Positions 16,444 through 24,293 of a stretch of DNA of 34,548 nt are shown one piece after another; within the stretch, counting starts at the first letter, position 1, and the number at the start of each line of letters is the position of its first letter. The position numbers and the translations under genes were made by a program. Location of the stretch: contig CAYSXI010000038.1 of assembly GCA_964434955.1 (NCBI GenBank), positions 1-34,548 on the forward strand, read 5' to 3'. A model generated the notes under the pieces. That model did no database searches and had not been told where the DNA came from. It saw only the letters and a list, made by a program, of their open reading frames with translations. Source of the stretch: JANQLU01 sp964434955 (GTDB taxonomy: Bacteria; Planctomycetota; Planctomycetia; Pirellulales; Pirellulaceae).

Positions 16444-19242
16444 CTATGAAAACCAAGCTCCGCCAATTAAGGCTACAACAATCAATACGAGCACAAGACG
16501 GACTAGATAATAGGCCCTTGTTCTGCGAATCAGTCTTTTCTCTGAGGCATTTAGTTCTCCCCCCTTTAACCGAAAACTTGCCATTAAGAATTCAGAGAGC
16601 GTCGGCAGGAATCGATCGTCTTTTTCCCGATCCCAGTTGCTCGCCAATTCTCCAATCTGACTCTTGATTCGCCCTTTCGGAGTTGCCGATTCCCATTTCT
16701 TTATCCAATTGCGAATGGACGGAACGAGGTAATCATGCGTCAGTTGATAATGGCGGAGCTTCGATTGGCTGTGCTCGAGGGACTGTTCGGTTGATTCCGA
16801 CAACGGTCTTTCGTCGACCCCGGATTCGTCCGGCGAAGTTCGCGTTATCAAACGAAGTTCCTGGTCCAGGGACTTGATGGCCTCATTGAATTGATGGGCT
16901 TTCGAATCAAGACCCGCTGCCTTTCGCAACGAAGCCTCCGTCTTCATTGAACCGCGAATATCGGCTCCCGAATCGGGTAGCAACTCTGACAAGATCGCCT
17001 GGACCGCATCCTTTTGCAATTTGTATTTCTTGGACAGGCTGTCCTTGCCGAAAGTCGATTCGAGAAACGTCTCGCCGATTCCTTGAACACCACCTACCCG
17101 CTTTAATTCTTCCGGCGTCCATGGTCGATCTTTGAACATTTCGGCAAAAAGTGCCATCCGAACACAGATCACGTAATTGCTAACACTCAGCTGATCAACC
17201 GTGAATTCAACGAACTTCTTTTGCTTGGGCTCCAAATCGTCAAAGGGAATTTCTTCGGGCAAACGTCCGTAGGCCTGCCCCATCATCGTCAAAACTTTTC
17301 GGGCATGATCCTGATCAAAAAGATCGATGTTCTGACAGTTATGCCCCTCCTGAAGGTCCATCTCCAAGGCATCCGCGAAACGAGAGAGTCCCAACCAAAA
17401 ATCGTCGCGAATCAAAAGCAGGCACTGAAGCTGGTGACCATCAACGTACTTCAGGGCTTTCGCGATTTGGGTTCGACCGTAAGGTTCGGCAACGCTCAAC
17501 CTTTGCTCGAACTGATCCAACACCAACAAGATCTTTTGTTTTCCGGCCCCCCATCGGCCTTCAGAAATGCCCGCAAAAATTCGCGGCAACGAAGCGTCAT
17601 CCGGGATCTGCGGAAAGCGCCGACGCAACTGCTTGATAATCCGGACCTCGGTATCATCCTTGGTCGACTCTACATAAATCGAACAAACGCTTTCGCCTAA
17701 ACTTGGAAGTAGGCCGGCTTTCACAAAAGAAGATTTACCACAACCGCTGGGACCATAAATCACGCCAATGGGAATTCGGTTTTCCTCGGCGATCGGCTCG
17801 CGTATCCGACTTTGCCAAAACCGGATACTGGCGGGCACTCCTTTGTGGTCCCGAATCCCCGGAAGAAGCTGCATGAAGGAATCGGCGTCTTCGGGTCCGT
17901 ACGCTCGCAGGCCCTTGGGAACAAACTTTGCATTCGGGTTGATAAGCGCCGCTGCATCGCTTTCGTCCATCGACCCTTGTTCAGCATCCGAATTGCGCGA
18001 CGCAATCCAATCCCGTAGTTCCTTCGCCAAGTCGCCGGCGACCTGAAATCGATCGCGTGCCTGATAAGCCAGGCACTTCAAACAGATCCACTCGAGTTTC
18101 GGATCGACCTCGGGAACAACCTGACGTGGCGGTTTCGGATCGCGAGTTTGAATCTGGTTAAATATGTCTTTTCGCGATTTGCCAACAAATGGTTTCTGAC
18201 CGGTCAGCAATTCATAAAGAATGACGCCCAGACTCCAAATGTCGGTGCGCCCATCCAAAATTCCCGTGTGGCCATCGGCTTGCTGGGGTGACATATATGC
18301 CGGCGTCCCGCAAATTCGATCCGGCAAATCAATTTGCTCCGAATCATGAAAAGCCAGACCAAAATCCGCGATCTTTGGATTCATCGCGGCGTCCAACAGG
18401 ACATTCCCCGGCTTGAGATCGCGGTGCACGATGCCACGGGTATGAGCGCAGGCCAATGCATCTGCGATGGAGGCAATCAGCTCGGCAATCTGTTCGTAAG
18501 ACCTGGGAAGCCACATCCAGGACTTGAGTTCCTCGCCCTCGACAAATTCCTGCACGACGAAAACGAATTGATCGATTGTTTCAATGCCAATCGTTTCAAC
18601 GATCCCTTCGTGCCGAAGCTCCATCACCCGATCTGCTTCGGTCGAAATCATGTTCAGCAGTTCGGCATCCACCTCTCGACCGCTGTCATGAATCTTCTTT
18701 GGAAACTTCAAAGCGACCTGTCGATTCGACTTGGAATCAAAGGCCCGATAGACAATTCCAAAACCGCCCTCACCGATCAACTCAAGGTTTTTGTAGTCGC
18801 CCAAATTCTCGGGGACTTCGGTACTCCCTTTTTTGCCGACGACCAGGTGCTGCTCTTCCGAATCGTCTTGCTCAATAAGCTCAACCGAAACGAGATTCGC
18901 GGGGAAATTCCCTTGCCTGTCAAACTCGTTGCCGATCGTCAAATCGAGAAGCCGATTCCAGGACTCCTCAATAATATCCAGGTGCCCCGGAAATCGACGG
19001 ATGATCTCAAAGATATCAAGCTCTTCCTCGTCGCGCCAGCGAAGATCCATCTCGACACAAATCAATTCGGCAAAAACTTCATCGGGAGGAGAATCCGTCT
19101 TTCGATCGACCTGCTCCCATTCATCGAGCAAGTTTTCAATTCGATACGATTTGTCGGCCGCGTATTTTTTTTCAAAGTAATCGACAGCGCGATCGATCAA
19201 AGGATCATCCGGCTCGCCGTAATCTCGCGTCGAATCACTCAT
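16444..19242 (-). CDS. Ser/Thr protein kinase with STAND-like ATPase domain and C-terminal TM
   Basis: The ATG at 19242 (MSDSTRDYGEPDD) overlaps the sigma-factor stop as TGATG. The 932-aa product has a leader domain (1-150), then a Hanks-type kinase with G-loop GEGGFGIVY (157-165), VALK Lys179, HRDLKPGN (273-280), DFG (293-295) and GTPAYMSPQQ (312-321), so it should be active. A short linker (PEDADSFMQLLPG) leads to a STAND-type NTPase with P-loop GPSGCGKSS (497-505) and Walker B ILLVLDQFEQ (571-580), then a helical region and one membrane helix (about 909-930). It stops at TAG two residues after the helix, while the frame continues into the FGE-like domain. Related planctomycete kinases usually carry the extra-cytoplasmic repeats and FGE domain in one chain. 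Confidence 0.9.
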   Translation of the reverse strand: MSDSTRDYGEPDDPLIDRAVDYFEKKYAADKSYRIENLLDEWEQVDRKTDSPPDEVFAELICVEMDLRWRDEEELDIFEIIRRFPGHLDIIEESWNRLLDLTIGNEFDRQGNFPANLVSVELIEQDDSEEQHLVVGKKGSTEVPENLGDYKNLELIGEGGFGIVYRAFDSKSNRQVALKFPKKIHDSGREVDAELLNMISTEADRVMELRHEGIVETIGIETIDQFVFVVQEFVEGEELKSWMWLPRSYEQIAELIASIADALACAHTRGIVHRDLKPGNVLLDAAMNPKIADFGLAFHDSEQIDLPDRICGTPAYMSPQQADGHTGILDGRTDIWSLGVILYELLTGQKPFVGKSRKDIFNQIQTRDPKPPRQVVPEVDPKLEWICLKCLAYQARDRFQVAGDLAKELRDWIASRNSDAEQGSMDESDAAALINPNAKFVPKGLRAYGPEDADSFMQLLPGIRDHKGVPASIRFWQSRIREPIAEENRIPIGVIYGPSGCGKSSFVKAGLLPSLGESVCSIYVESTKDDTEVRIIKQLRRRFPQIPDDASLPRIFAGISEGRWGAGKQKILLVLDQFEQRLSVAEPYGRTQIAKALKYVDGHQLQCLLLIRDDFWLGLSRFADALEMDLQEGHNCQNIDLFDQDHARKVLTMMGQAYGRLPEEIPFDDLEPKQKKFVEFTVDQLSVSNYVICVRMALFAEMFKDRPWTPEELKRVGGVQGIGETFLESTFGKDSLSKKYKLQKDAVQAILSELLPDSGADIRGSMKTEASLRKAAGLDSKAHQFNEAIKSLDQELRLITRTSPDESGVDERPLSESTEQSLEHSQSKLRHYQLTHDYLVPSIRNWIKKWESATPKGRIKSQIGELASNWDREKDDRFLPTLSEFLMASFRLKGGELNASEKRLIRRTRAYYLVRLVLVLIVVALIGGAWFS

Positions 19243-19853
19243 CAATCTTCTTCGGCCTTCCACGCTTTGCGAATATCAGCCATTCGCCGCTCGACCGATC
19301 GCAATGACATCTCAAGCTCGTCTGCGATTTCCTGGTTGGTTTTCAGTTCCAATTTGGCGAGCGCGACTTTTCGATGGGCGTCCGTATCCAACTGTTTCAA
19401 ACGATGCTTAAATGAATCCATGAACTCGGCACCCTGTTTATCCGTCGGCTGAATCGCGACGTTCTCAATGACGGGGCCACGCGAAGGATCAATGTTGATC
19501 GAATCACCGTGGACCAGCTTGCCGCCGCCTTTCATCGTATTCAGCTTGGCAATTTGATCCTTGGCCCGCCGATCGACCAACATGCAAAGGATTTGCCAAA
19601 GGTCGTTGCGGTCGTCCAACTTGGGAAACCGATCTTCCTGGACCTGGCGAAAGAAGTTTTCAAACGCGTTCTGAACGACGTCCTCTTCGTCAACCACGCG
19701 CCGCGACGAAGATTTGAGCTTGGAATAAGCGAGGCGAATCATGTCGTTCAGGTATCGTTCCCAGATCGCCTGGACGGAAACTGGATCGCCATTCCGTAGT
19801 CCATCCAGATACTGCGATACGGAATGGGAAGAGTTTGAGTTATCAAGATTCAT
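19242..19853 (-). CDS. ECF-like RNA polymerase sigma factor
   Basis: The sequence shows sigma region 2 (NDMIRLAYSKLKS, VDEEDVVQNAFENFFRQV) and region 4 with a helix-turn-helix (LELKTNQEIADELEMSLRSV, ERRMADIRKAW). This is the pattern of the planctomycete-expanded Sigma70_ECF group. The start is uncertain: ATGATTATG lies after AGCAGGTGAA. I choose the second ATG (19853, MNLDNSN), which has AGGTG eight bases away, giving 203 aa. No anti-sigma gene is near. Instead its stop overlaps the kinase start by one base, so the two are translationally coupled and the kinase may control the sigma factor. That is inference from the gene pair. Confidence 0.9.
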   Translation of the reverse strand: MNLDNSNSSHSVSQYLDGLRNGDPVSVQAIWERYLNDMIRLAYSKLKSSSRRVVDEEDVVQNAFENFFRQVQEDRFPKLDDRNDLWQILCMLVDRRAKDQIAKLNTMKGGGKLVHGDSINIDPSRGPVIENVAIQPTDKQGAEFMDSFKHRLKQLDTDAHRKVALAKLELKTNQEIADELEMSLRSVERRMADIRKAWKAEED

Positions 19854-20083
19854 AATCATTTCACCTGCTCCTGCTATTTTATCGCGGTTTTTCGCGGGTT
19901 TCAAAGGACTCGCCTGGGTTACGGCTGGTGTTTTCGGTTGGCTGGCAACTTATGACATAAGGATTAACGATTCCATCTTTCAAATCGGGCAAGGGCGAGA
20001 AGAGGGGTGGTGGTTGGTGGAGCAGGTTGGGTTTTGGGAAGGATGTTGCGGGGTTTCGTGAAGTGATCTCTCGTGTCGTGATC

Positions 20084-20115
20084 GGAACCACTCGCTTGCG
20101 CTTCGTGCTCGTATG
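20084..20115 (-). repeat. Fifth copy of the dispersed 32-bp repeat, inverted
   Basis: It reads GGAACCACTCGCTTGCG then CTTCGTGCTCGTATG, the exact reverse complement of the copy at 13592-13623. It is 6.4 kb from the four-copy cluster and lies in the noncoding stretch upstream of the sigma factor. Confidence 0.8.
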
Positions 20116-20264
20116 ACGGATTGGAGAGCTAAGAATTCTGCGAAGCCAAGAGCCCAAGAGCCTTTAAATCCAAATTTAAGAAACAGCCCGAAGAAAGGCG
20201 CAGGCAACGGAGCTGGCAAAAGGCGCTGGCAAGATAGCAGGCAGAGCGGGTCAAAAATCAGACC

Positions 20265-20302
20265 ATCAGAAAGTGATATGGCGATCAGAAAGTGATATGG
20301 CG
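20265..20302. repeat. 19-bp perfect tandem repeat, two units
   Basis: ATCAGAAAGTGATATGGCG occurs at 20265-20283 and again at 20284-20302, ending exactly at the stop codon of the phosphatase gene. The shorter AGAAAGTGAT also lies at 21170-21179, just upstream of the same gene. This may be a small insertion scar or a replication slip. Confidence 0.75.
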
Positions 20303-21160
20303 TTACAGCGCCGCGAAGCTGGAGCTGAGCTCGACGATCCGGGCCGCCAGTTGTATCGAAGGCGCCACGATGATCGGCTCGGCACGGAACGGAGAAATGC
20401 GTTCCAACTCAGGGTTCACGAATACGCCCCCGGCTTCCTCAAAGATCAATTGCGTTGCGGCAATATCCCAAGGCCCTTGCTTCACCGATTCGGGGCAGTT
20501 GTCGTGAATCGCAACTTTCAGACCCGAAGCCTGTTCGGCAATCCGCATCGCCACGCCGGCCGAAGGAAAACCCGAAGTCACAATTCGCGCACCCTTGGAC
20601 GAACGAAGTGCCCGCCGCGCGGCCGCGAAAAAATCGGTTTCAAAAAGCACGTTACCGTATTGATTCATCTCGACCCAACACGACGTCAAGTCCAACGACT
20701 CGTTGTCCATCAAAAGCCTTTTTCCATTTCGGTAGGCCCCTCGACCACGAACCGCGTAAAACCACTCATCGGTCAGCGGAAAATAAACGATCCCGAGAAC
20801 GATCTTGCCGGAAATCTGTTTGGCAATCAGAACCGAAGGAATGCCCGGTCCGCCTCCCATCAGGTAAGCCGTCGTTCCATCCAAGGGATCGACGATCCAC
20901 ATATCATCAGAGGGCTGATATTGATCGGGATTCAACTCTTCGGAAACGATGAGCAGCTTATCGTCTGGCGTCCCAAGAATCGCACAAGCTGCTTTGTCGG
21001 CTTCAAAGTCAATTCGCGAAACGAGATCGCCGACTTCCTTCTGACTGATTTCGTGAACTTGTTGGTAACCATCGCGAATGATGGCCCCGGCTGCGGCGGC
21101 GGCTCTTGCCGCCAACCCAAAGGATTCGTCTTGCTCGTCGAAGTAAGCCGGAAGTTGCAT
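20303..21160 (-). CDS. Inositol monophosphatase family protein
   Basis: The 285-aa product has the metal-binding signatures of the family: SEE (residues 73-75), WIVDPLDGTT (88-97) with Asp91 and Asp94, and GPWDIAATQLIFEEAGG near residue 220 with the third metal Asp. It should be a Mg-dependent, Li-sensitive-type phosphomonoesterase. The substrate (inositol phosphate, histidinol phosphate, or 3'-phosphoadenosine 5'-phosphate) cannot be read from sequence. The ATG at 21160 has GGATGA upstream. It is cytoplasmic with no signal peptide. It stands alone, about 450 bp from the sigma-kinase operon on the same strand. Confidence 0.9.
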   Translation of the reverse strand: MQLPAYFDEQDESFGLAARAAAAAGAIIRDGYQQVHEISQKEVGDLVSRIDFEADKAACAILGTPDDKLLIVSEELNPDQYQPSDDMWIVDPLDGTTAYLMGGGPGIPSVLIAKQISGKIVLGIVYFPLTDEWFYAVRGRGAYRNGKRLLMDNESLDLTSCWVEMNQYGNVLFETDFFAAARRALRSSKGARIVTSGFPSAGVAMRIAEQASGLKVAIHDNCPESVKQGPWDIAATQLIFEEAGGVFVNPELERISPFRAEPIIVAPSIQLAARIVELSSSFAAL

Positions 21161-21597
21161 GGTTCATCCAGAAAGTGATTTCGATAGCCAATTGAATAGC
21201 GAAGACTTCATCCTATTTGGCGTCGACACTTCCACCGATAGCAGTTCACTTCACCAAACTTCCTGGAGCGGTTTTCGCTTCCGCCTAGCGAGCAGTTGCT
21301 TCGACTAATCCCGCTCTTTCGCGGGAGGAATCTTCCCTAAAACGTCAATTGTTAACACTTGGTTATTTTTCCTCACGCCAGCATTTCACCTTCGAAAACC
21401 AACAAAAAATGGCCCAAGGTGAAGGGCCTCGGCAATCCAGGTGGCGGATTCAAGTTCAAACTGAAAGCCACTTCACAATTGTGGCGTCGCTCACCGATTT
21501 CGCCGTCCCGGAGGGGAATAGTGGAGGCTTCCAGACGACCCAAATGTGGTAAACTCGTTCAGCCCTTTTTGCCAATTATTCGAAAAAGAGACAAAAC
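21161..21597. other. 437-bp intergenic region, divergent promoters
   Basis: It lies between the phosphatase (-) and the PQQ-propeller gene (+). I see one small hairpin, TCCCGC-TCTTTC-GCGGGA at 21309-21326, with no T-run, and no gene. Nothing matches a riboswitch I know. Confidence 0.55.
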
Positions 21598-23283
21598 ATG
21601 ATCCGACATTTGGTAGTTGCAACGGCGCTCGTTGCATTGGTTTTTGCACAATTCACTCAGGCTGAAGATTGGCCACGTTTCCGCGGCCCTTCCGGCTCGG
21701 GCGTTGCCAAAGGTTCGTCGAACTTTCCAACGGCCTGGTCGCCGAAAGCAAACTTGGCTTGGAAGACAGAAATGCCGGGTCCCGGTGCTTCCAGCCCGAT
21801 CATTGTCGGCGGCAAAGCGTTTGTGACTTGCTACTCGGGTTACGGCCTGACTCAGGAAAATCCTGGCGACATCAAAGACCTCGTCCGCCACTTGGTTTGC
21901 GTTGACGTCAAAACGGGCAAGAAGCTTTGGCAAAAAGACGTCCCTGTTGAACTTCCTGAAGATCCTTACACGGGTATCGGCGTCACAGCGCACGGTTACG
22001 CTTCGCATACTCCCGTCTCGGACGGCAAAAATGTTTACGCGTTCTTTGGCAAAGGCGGCGTGCACGCTTTTGACATGGAAGGCAACAAACTTTGGACCGC
22101 GTCGGTCGGCAAAGAATCCGATCCGGCTCGCTGGGGTTCTTCTTCAAGCCCCATCGTCTTCAAAGACACGGTCATCATTACCGCTTCCGCTGAAAGCCAA
22201 TCCATCGTCGCATTGGACAAAAAGACAGGTAAAGAAGTTTGGAAGCAAGAAGCAAAAGGGCTCGACGGGATGTGGGGCACTCCAACGCTCGTCAAGATTG
22301 ATGACAACCGCACGGACTTGGTCATGTGCGTTGCCAAAGAATTGTGGGGCATGGACCCAAGCAACGGTGAGCTTCGTTGGTACGCCGACGCGACTGGCGC
22401 GACACAGTCTTATTCCAGTGTTGTCACCGATGGCAAACGCATTTTTGCACTCACCGGCCGCGGTGGAGGAAGTGTTGCGATCGACGCCGGCGGAAAAGGC
22501 GACATCAGTAAATCCAATACGGTTTGGACCGGTCGCGATACCGCTGGCTACGCATCGCCCGTTCGCCACGGCGATAAAATTTATTCGGTTACACGCGGGA
22601 TCGTCACATCGATCGACGCAAAAACCGGAAAGCGTCTGCAGCGAATGCGATTGAGTGGTGCAATGCAAACCGGCGGCCGCTTCGGCTCGCTCGATTATCC
22701 TTCGCCAATCGTTGTTGGCGATCACATGTACTACATGAATGGCAGTGGCCAGATGTTTGTTTTCTCGCTCGGCGACAAGATGGAACTCGTTTCCGTGAAC
22801 CGCGTGACCTCCGCCAAGGAAATCTTCTGGGGCACGCCTGCGGTAACCGGTGACCAAATGGTCATTCGAAGTGCCAAGTACTTGTACTGCGTTGCCAACA
22901 AAGGCGAAAAAGTAGAAGCGGCTGATAACGTTGTTAAAGCCGAAGACGCGGGCACAGATGATAATGCTGGTGGCAATCGCGGCGGCGGAAACCGATTCGA
23001 TCCGATGACTTTGTTCGCTCGATTCGACACGGACAAAGACGGCAAGATCACTGAGAAAGAACTGGAAGGCAACCGTTCGAAAGACCGCTTGATGACTTTG
23101 GACAAAGACGAGGACAAGTCAATTTCCAAAGAAGAATTCCGCACCGGCATCGGTTCTTTGATGCGACGCGGCGGTGGCGGCGGAAGTCGCGGCGGTGGCA
23201 AAGGTGGTGGAAGTGGTTACGGCAAGCGTAAAGACTCGCGCCCCACTCGCCCCCAACGCCCCAAAATGGCCGACGGCAAATAA
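21598..23283 (+). CDS. Secreted PQQ-like beta-propeller protein with C-terminal EF-hands
   Basis: A signal peptide (LVVATALVALVFAQFTQAE) is followed by DWPRFRGPSGSGVAK, the typical opening of the planctomycete exported PQQ-propeller family. The body has repeated propeller blades with VxxKTGKxLW-type turns (VDVKTGKKLWQKDV, LDKKTGKEVWKQEA, IDAKTGKRLQRMRL). Near the C-terminus two EF-hand loops occur (DTDKDGKITEKE and DKDEDKSISKEE), then a Gly/Arg/Ser-rich tail of about 45 residues. No PQQ enzyme active-site context is seen, so a scaffold or binding role is likelier than dehydrogenase activity. It is monocistronic: AAAGAGA precedes the ATG, and a strong terminator follows. Confidence 0.92.
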   Translation: MIRHLVVATALVALVFAQFTQAEDWPRFRGPSGSGVAKGSSNFPTAWSPKANLAWKTEMPGPGASSPIIVGGKAFVTCYSGYGLTQENPGDIKDLVRHLVCVDVKTGKKLWQKDVPVELPEDPYTGIGVTAHGYASHTPVSDGKNVYAFFGKGGVHAFDMEGNKLWTASVGKESDPARWGSSSSPIVFKDTVIITASAESQSIVALDKKTGKEVWKQEAKGLDGMWGTPTLVKIDDNRTDLVMCVAKELWGMDPSNGELRWYADATGATQSYSSVVTDGKRIFALTGRGGGSVAIDAGGKGDISKSNTVWTGRDTAGYASPVRHGDKIYSVTRGIVTSIDAKTGKRLQRMRLSGAMQTGGRFGSLDYPSPIVVGDHMYYMNGSGQMFVFSLGDKMELVSVNRVTSAKEIFWGTPAVTGDQMVIRSAKYLYCVANKGEKVEAADNVVKAEDAGTDDNAGGNRGGGNRFDPMTLFARFDTDKDGKITEKELEGNRSKDRLMTLDKDEDKSISKEEFRTGIGSLMRRGGGGGSRGGGKGGGSGYGKRKDSRPTRPQRPKMADGK

Positions 23284-23340
23284 CCGGCCAGGGACTCAAG
23301 CGGCCGAAATCGGCCTCCTGAGTTTCCAAATATCAAAAAC

Positions 23341-23370
23341 AAAAGCCCGCCAATTCGGCGGGCTTTTTTT
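23341..23370 (+). terminator. Intrinsic terminator of the PQQ-propeller gene
   Basis: An 11-bp perfect stem (AAAAGCCCGCC / GGCGGGCTTTT) with a 5-base loop is followed by more T. It begins 57 bases past the stop codon. The A/T flanks make it plausible in both directions. Confidence 0.93.
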
Positions 23371-23417
23371 GTTATTGTCGTCCCGCTTCTCAACGCAATC
23401 GAAGTTACGACCGTCTA

Positions 23418-23449
23418 NNNNNNNNNNNNNNNNNNNNNNNNNNNNNNNN
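23418..23449. other. Assembly gap (32 N)
   Basis: There are 32 undetermined bases, so the true distance and content between the PQQ gene terminator and the integrase remnant are unknown. The rest of the integrase could not be assessed across it. Confidence 1.
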
Positions 23450-23546
23450 GCCATCGTCGAATGTCGGCAATCTCCCAATCTTGGATTTAACGGTTCAAAA
23501 GGGGGCAGGAGCATTTGGGATGAATTGGATCAGTTTTCGGAGCCGT

Positions 23547-23741
23547 ACACCAATCGCAGAAATCGAAAACAGCATTGGCGTAGGTAGCCCGTGTGCCTTT
23601 GTTACGGATTTTTGCGGTGAAAAACTCAACGAATCTTCGTGTCGTCAATTCACCATCACCGAGAATCAAGCTCGGAAGATGTATCTTCCCCAGTCCCAAC
23701 CCCTTGCGCTGAGTTACTGAAACTCCATTAACCAATTCCAC
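23547..23741 (-). pseudogene. Tyrosine recombinase (integrase) N-terminal remnant
   Basis: After GGGAGG and a GTG/TTG start, the frame encodes about 65 residues that read as the core-binding (SAM-like) domain of a XerC/phage-type integrase: KIHLPSLILGDGELTTRRF, VEFFTAKIRNKGTRATYANA, VFDFCDWC. Homology ends there. The frame runs 19 unrelated codons to a stop at 23487, and the catalytic domain with its R-H-R-Y residues is absent from all frames up to the N gap. It is thus a 5' remnant. It points away from the tRNA genes 210 bp upstream, as the integrase of a tRNA-targeted island might after rearrangement. Confidence 0.6.
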
Positions 23742-23950
23742 CTCCCGGTTTGGTTTTGGAATCTCATAGCACAGCGTGAATTAAAAAGCACGTTTTGATT
23801 CACGCTTGAGTTTAGCTCTTTTCGTGTCAGAGAAATTCGACTCAATTAGAGTCACGCGATAGGCGAACTCGCGCGTTGTTTCGTGTGTCGCGGCCTATGT
23901 CGTCGCTAGCGGAAATCTTGCGATTTCATTAAGATCAGAATATCGCCTCA

Positions 23951-23991
23951 GCCCCGATAGCTCAATTGGATAGAGCAGCGGACTTCTAATC
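23951..23991 (+). pseudogene. 5' half of a tRNA-Arg(TCT) gene
   Basis: The sequence matches acceptor 5' strand (GCCCCGA), D arm (GCTC ... GAGC) and anticodon stem-loop 5' side with CTTCTAATC. It then diverges inside the anticodon stem 3' strand (AGT where CGC is needed). No T arm or acceptor 3' strand follows. Its acceptor differs from that of the intact tRNA (GCCCCCG) 55 bp downstream, so it is not a simple duplication of that gene. Confidence 0.8.
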
Positions 23992-24087
23992 AGTAGGACT
24001 ATCCCAGAGTTTGGTCACAATTTAGAACAACTGAAAACGACGTAAGCCCCCGTAGCTCAGCTGGATAGAGCATTTGACTTCTAATCA
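23981..24087. repeat. Direct repeat of a 12-bp tRNA anticodon-loop core, possible att scar
   Basis: GACTTCTAATCA occurs at 23981-23992 in the truncated tRNA and at 24076-24087 in the intact tRNA, 95 bp apart. In the fragment, tRNA identity stops exactly at the end of this core. That is what recombination at an anticodon-loop attachment core would leave. Shared anticodon sequence alone would also give this match, so the att reading is inference. Confidence 0.5.
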
Positions 24088-24119
24088 AAGGGTCGCAGGT
24101 TCGAATCCTGCCGGGGGTA
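24046..24119 (+). tRNA. tRNA-Arg (anticodon TCT)
   Basis: A complete 74-nt cloverleaf: acceptor GCCCCCG/CGGGGGT, D stem GCTC/GAGC, anticodon stem TTTGA/TCAAA around CTTCTAA, and T stem GCAGG/CCTGC around TTCGAAT. The discriminator is A and CCA is not encoded. It reads AGA codons. The HsdR remnant begins within about 15 bp of its 3' end. Confidence 0.97.
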
Positions 24120-24134
24120 CTTGTACCTAGGTAC

Positions 24135-24293
24135 GCTTTTAATTGCCGTCCGCATTTCATTCTGAACATCCGAATTGTTCGTCCAATTCACAATCTTCCG
24201 ACTTCGGATAATTTCATCGACCATCAGGGCAGCTTTGGTACTCAGGCCTGACGTATCTATGCCTTCGTGGTTCTCGTCACTTGCTGTAGTCAA
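24135..24293 (-). pseudogene. Type I restriction enzyme HsdR C-terminal remnant
   Basis: About 50 residues (ENHEGIDTSGLSTKAALMVD, EIIRSRKIVNWTNNSDVQNE, MRTAIKS) match the pattern of the HsdR C-terminal domain (DUF3387-like), in which a helix ends in a K(I/V)xDW.xNxDVQNxMRxxI motif. Motor and nuclease domains are absent. Upstream the frame closes at a TAG near 24330. Downstream the homology stops at the edge of the tRNA, and the frame simply runs on into antisense tRNA sequence (the well-known PRQDSNLRP artefact). It is a remnant cut at both ends. Recognition is from pattern memory only. Confidence 0.5.

Larger units (their letters stand above)
19854..20302. other. 449-bp intergenic region upstream of the sigma factor
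   Basis: It contains the inverted copy of the 32-bp dispersed repeat (20084-20115) and a 19-bp tandem repeat abutting the phosphatase stop (20265-20302). Frames through it have no recognisable protein. The promoter of the sigma-kinase operon must lie here, but I see no confident -35/-10 pair. Confidence 0.6.

Noticed and set aside
18334..19452. A 372-codon plus-strand frame
   Set aside because: It is antisense to the kinase domain, whose catalytic motifs fix the true frame.
20273..21178. A 301-codon plus-strand frame
   Set aside because: It is antisense to the phosphatase, which has all metal-binding motifs.
24081..24134. Extension of the HsdR remnant into PRQDSNLRPFD
   Set aside because: This is the antisense translation of the tRNA-Arg gene, a common annotation artefact.
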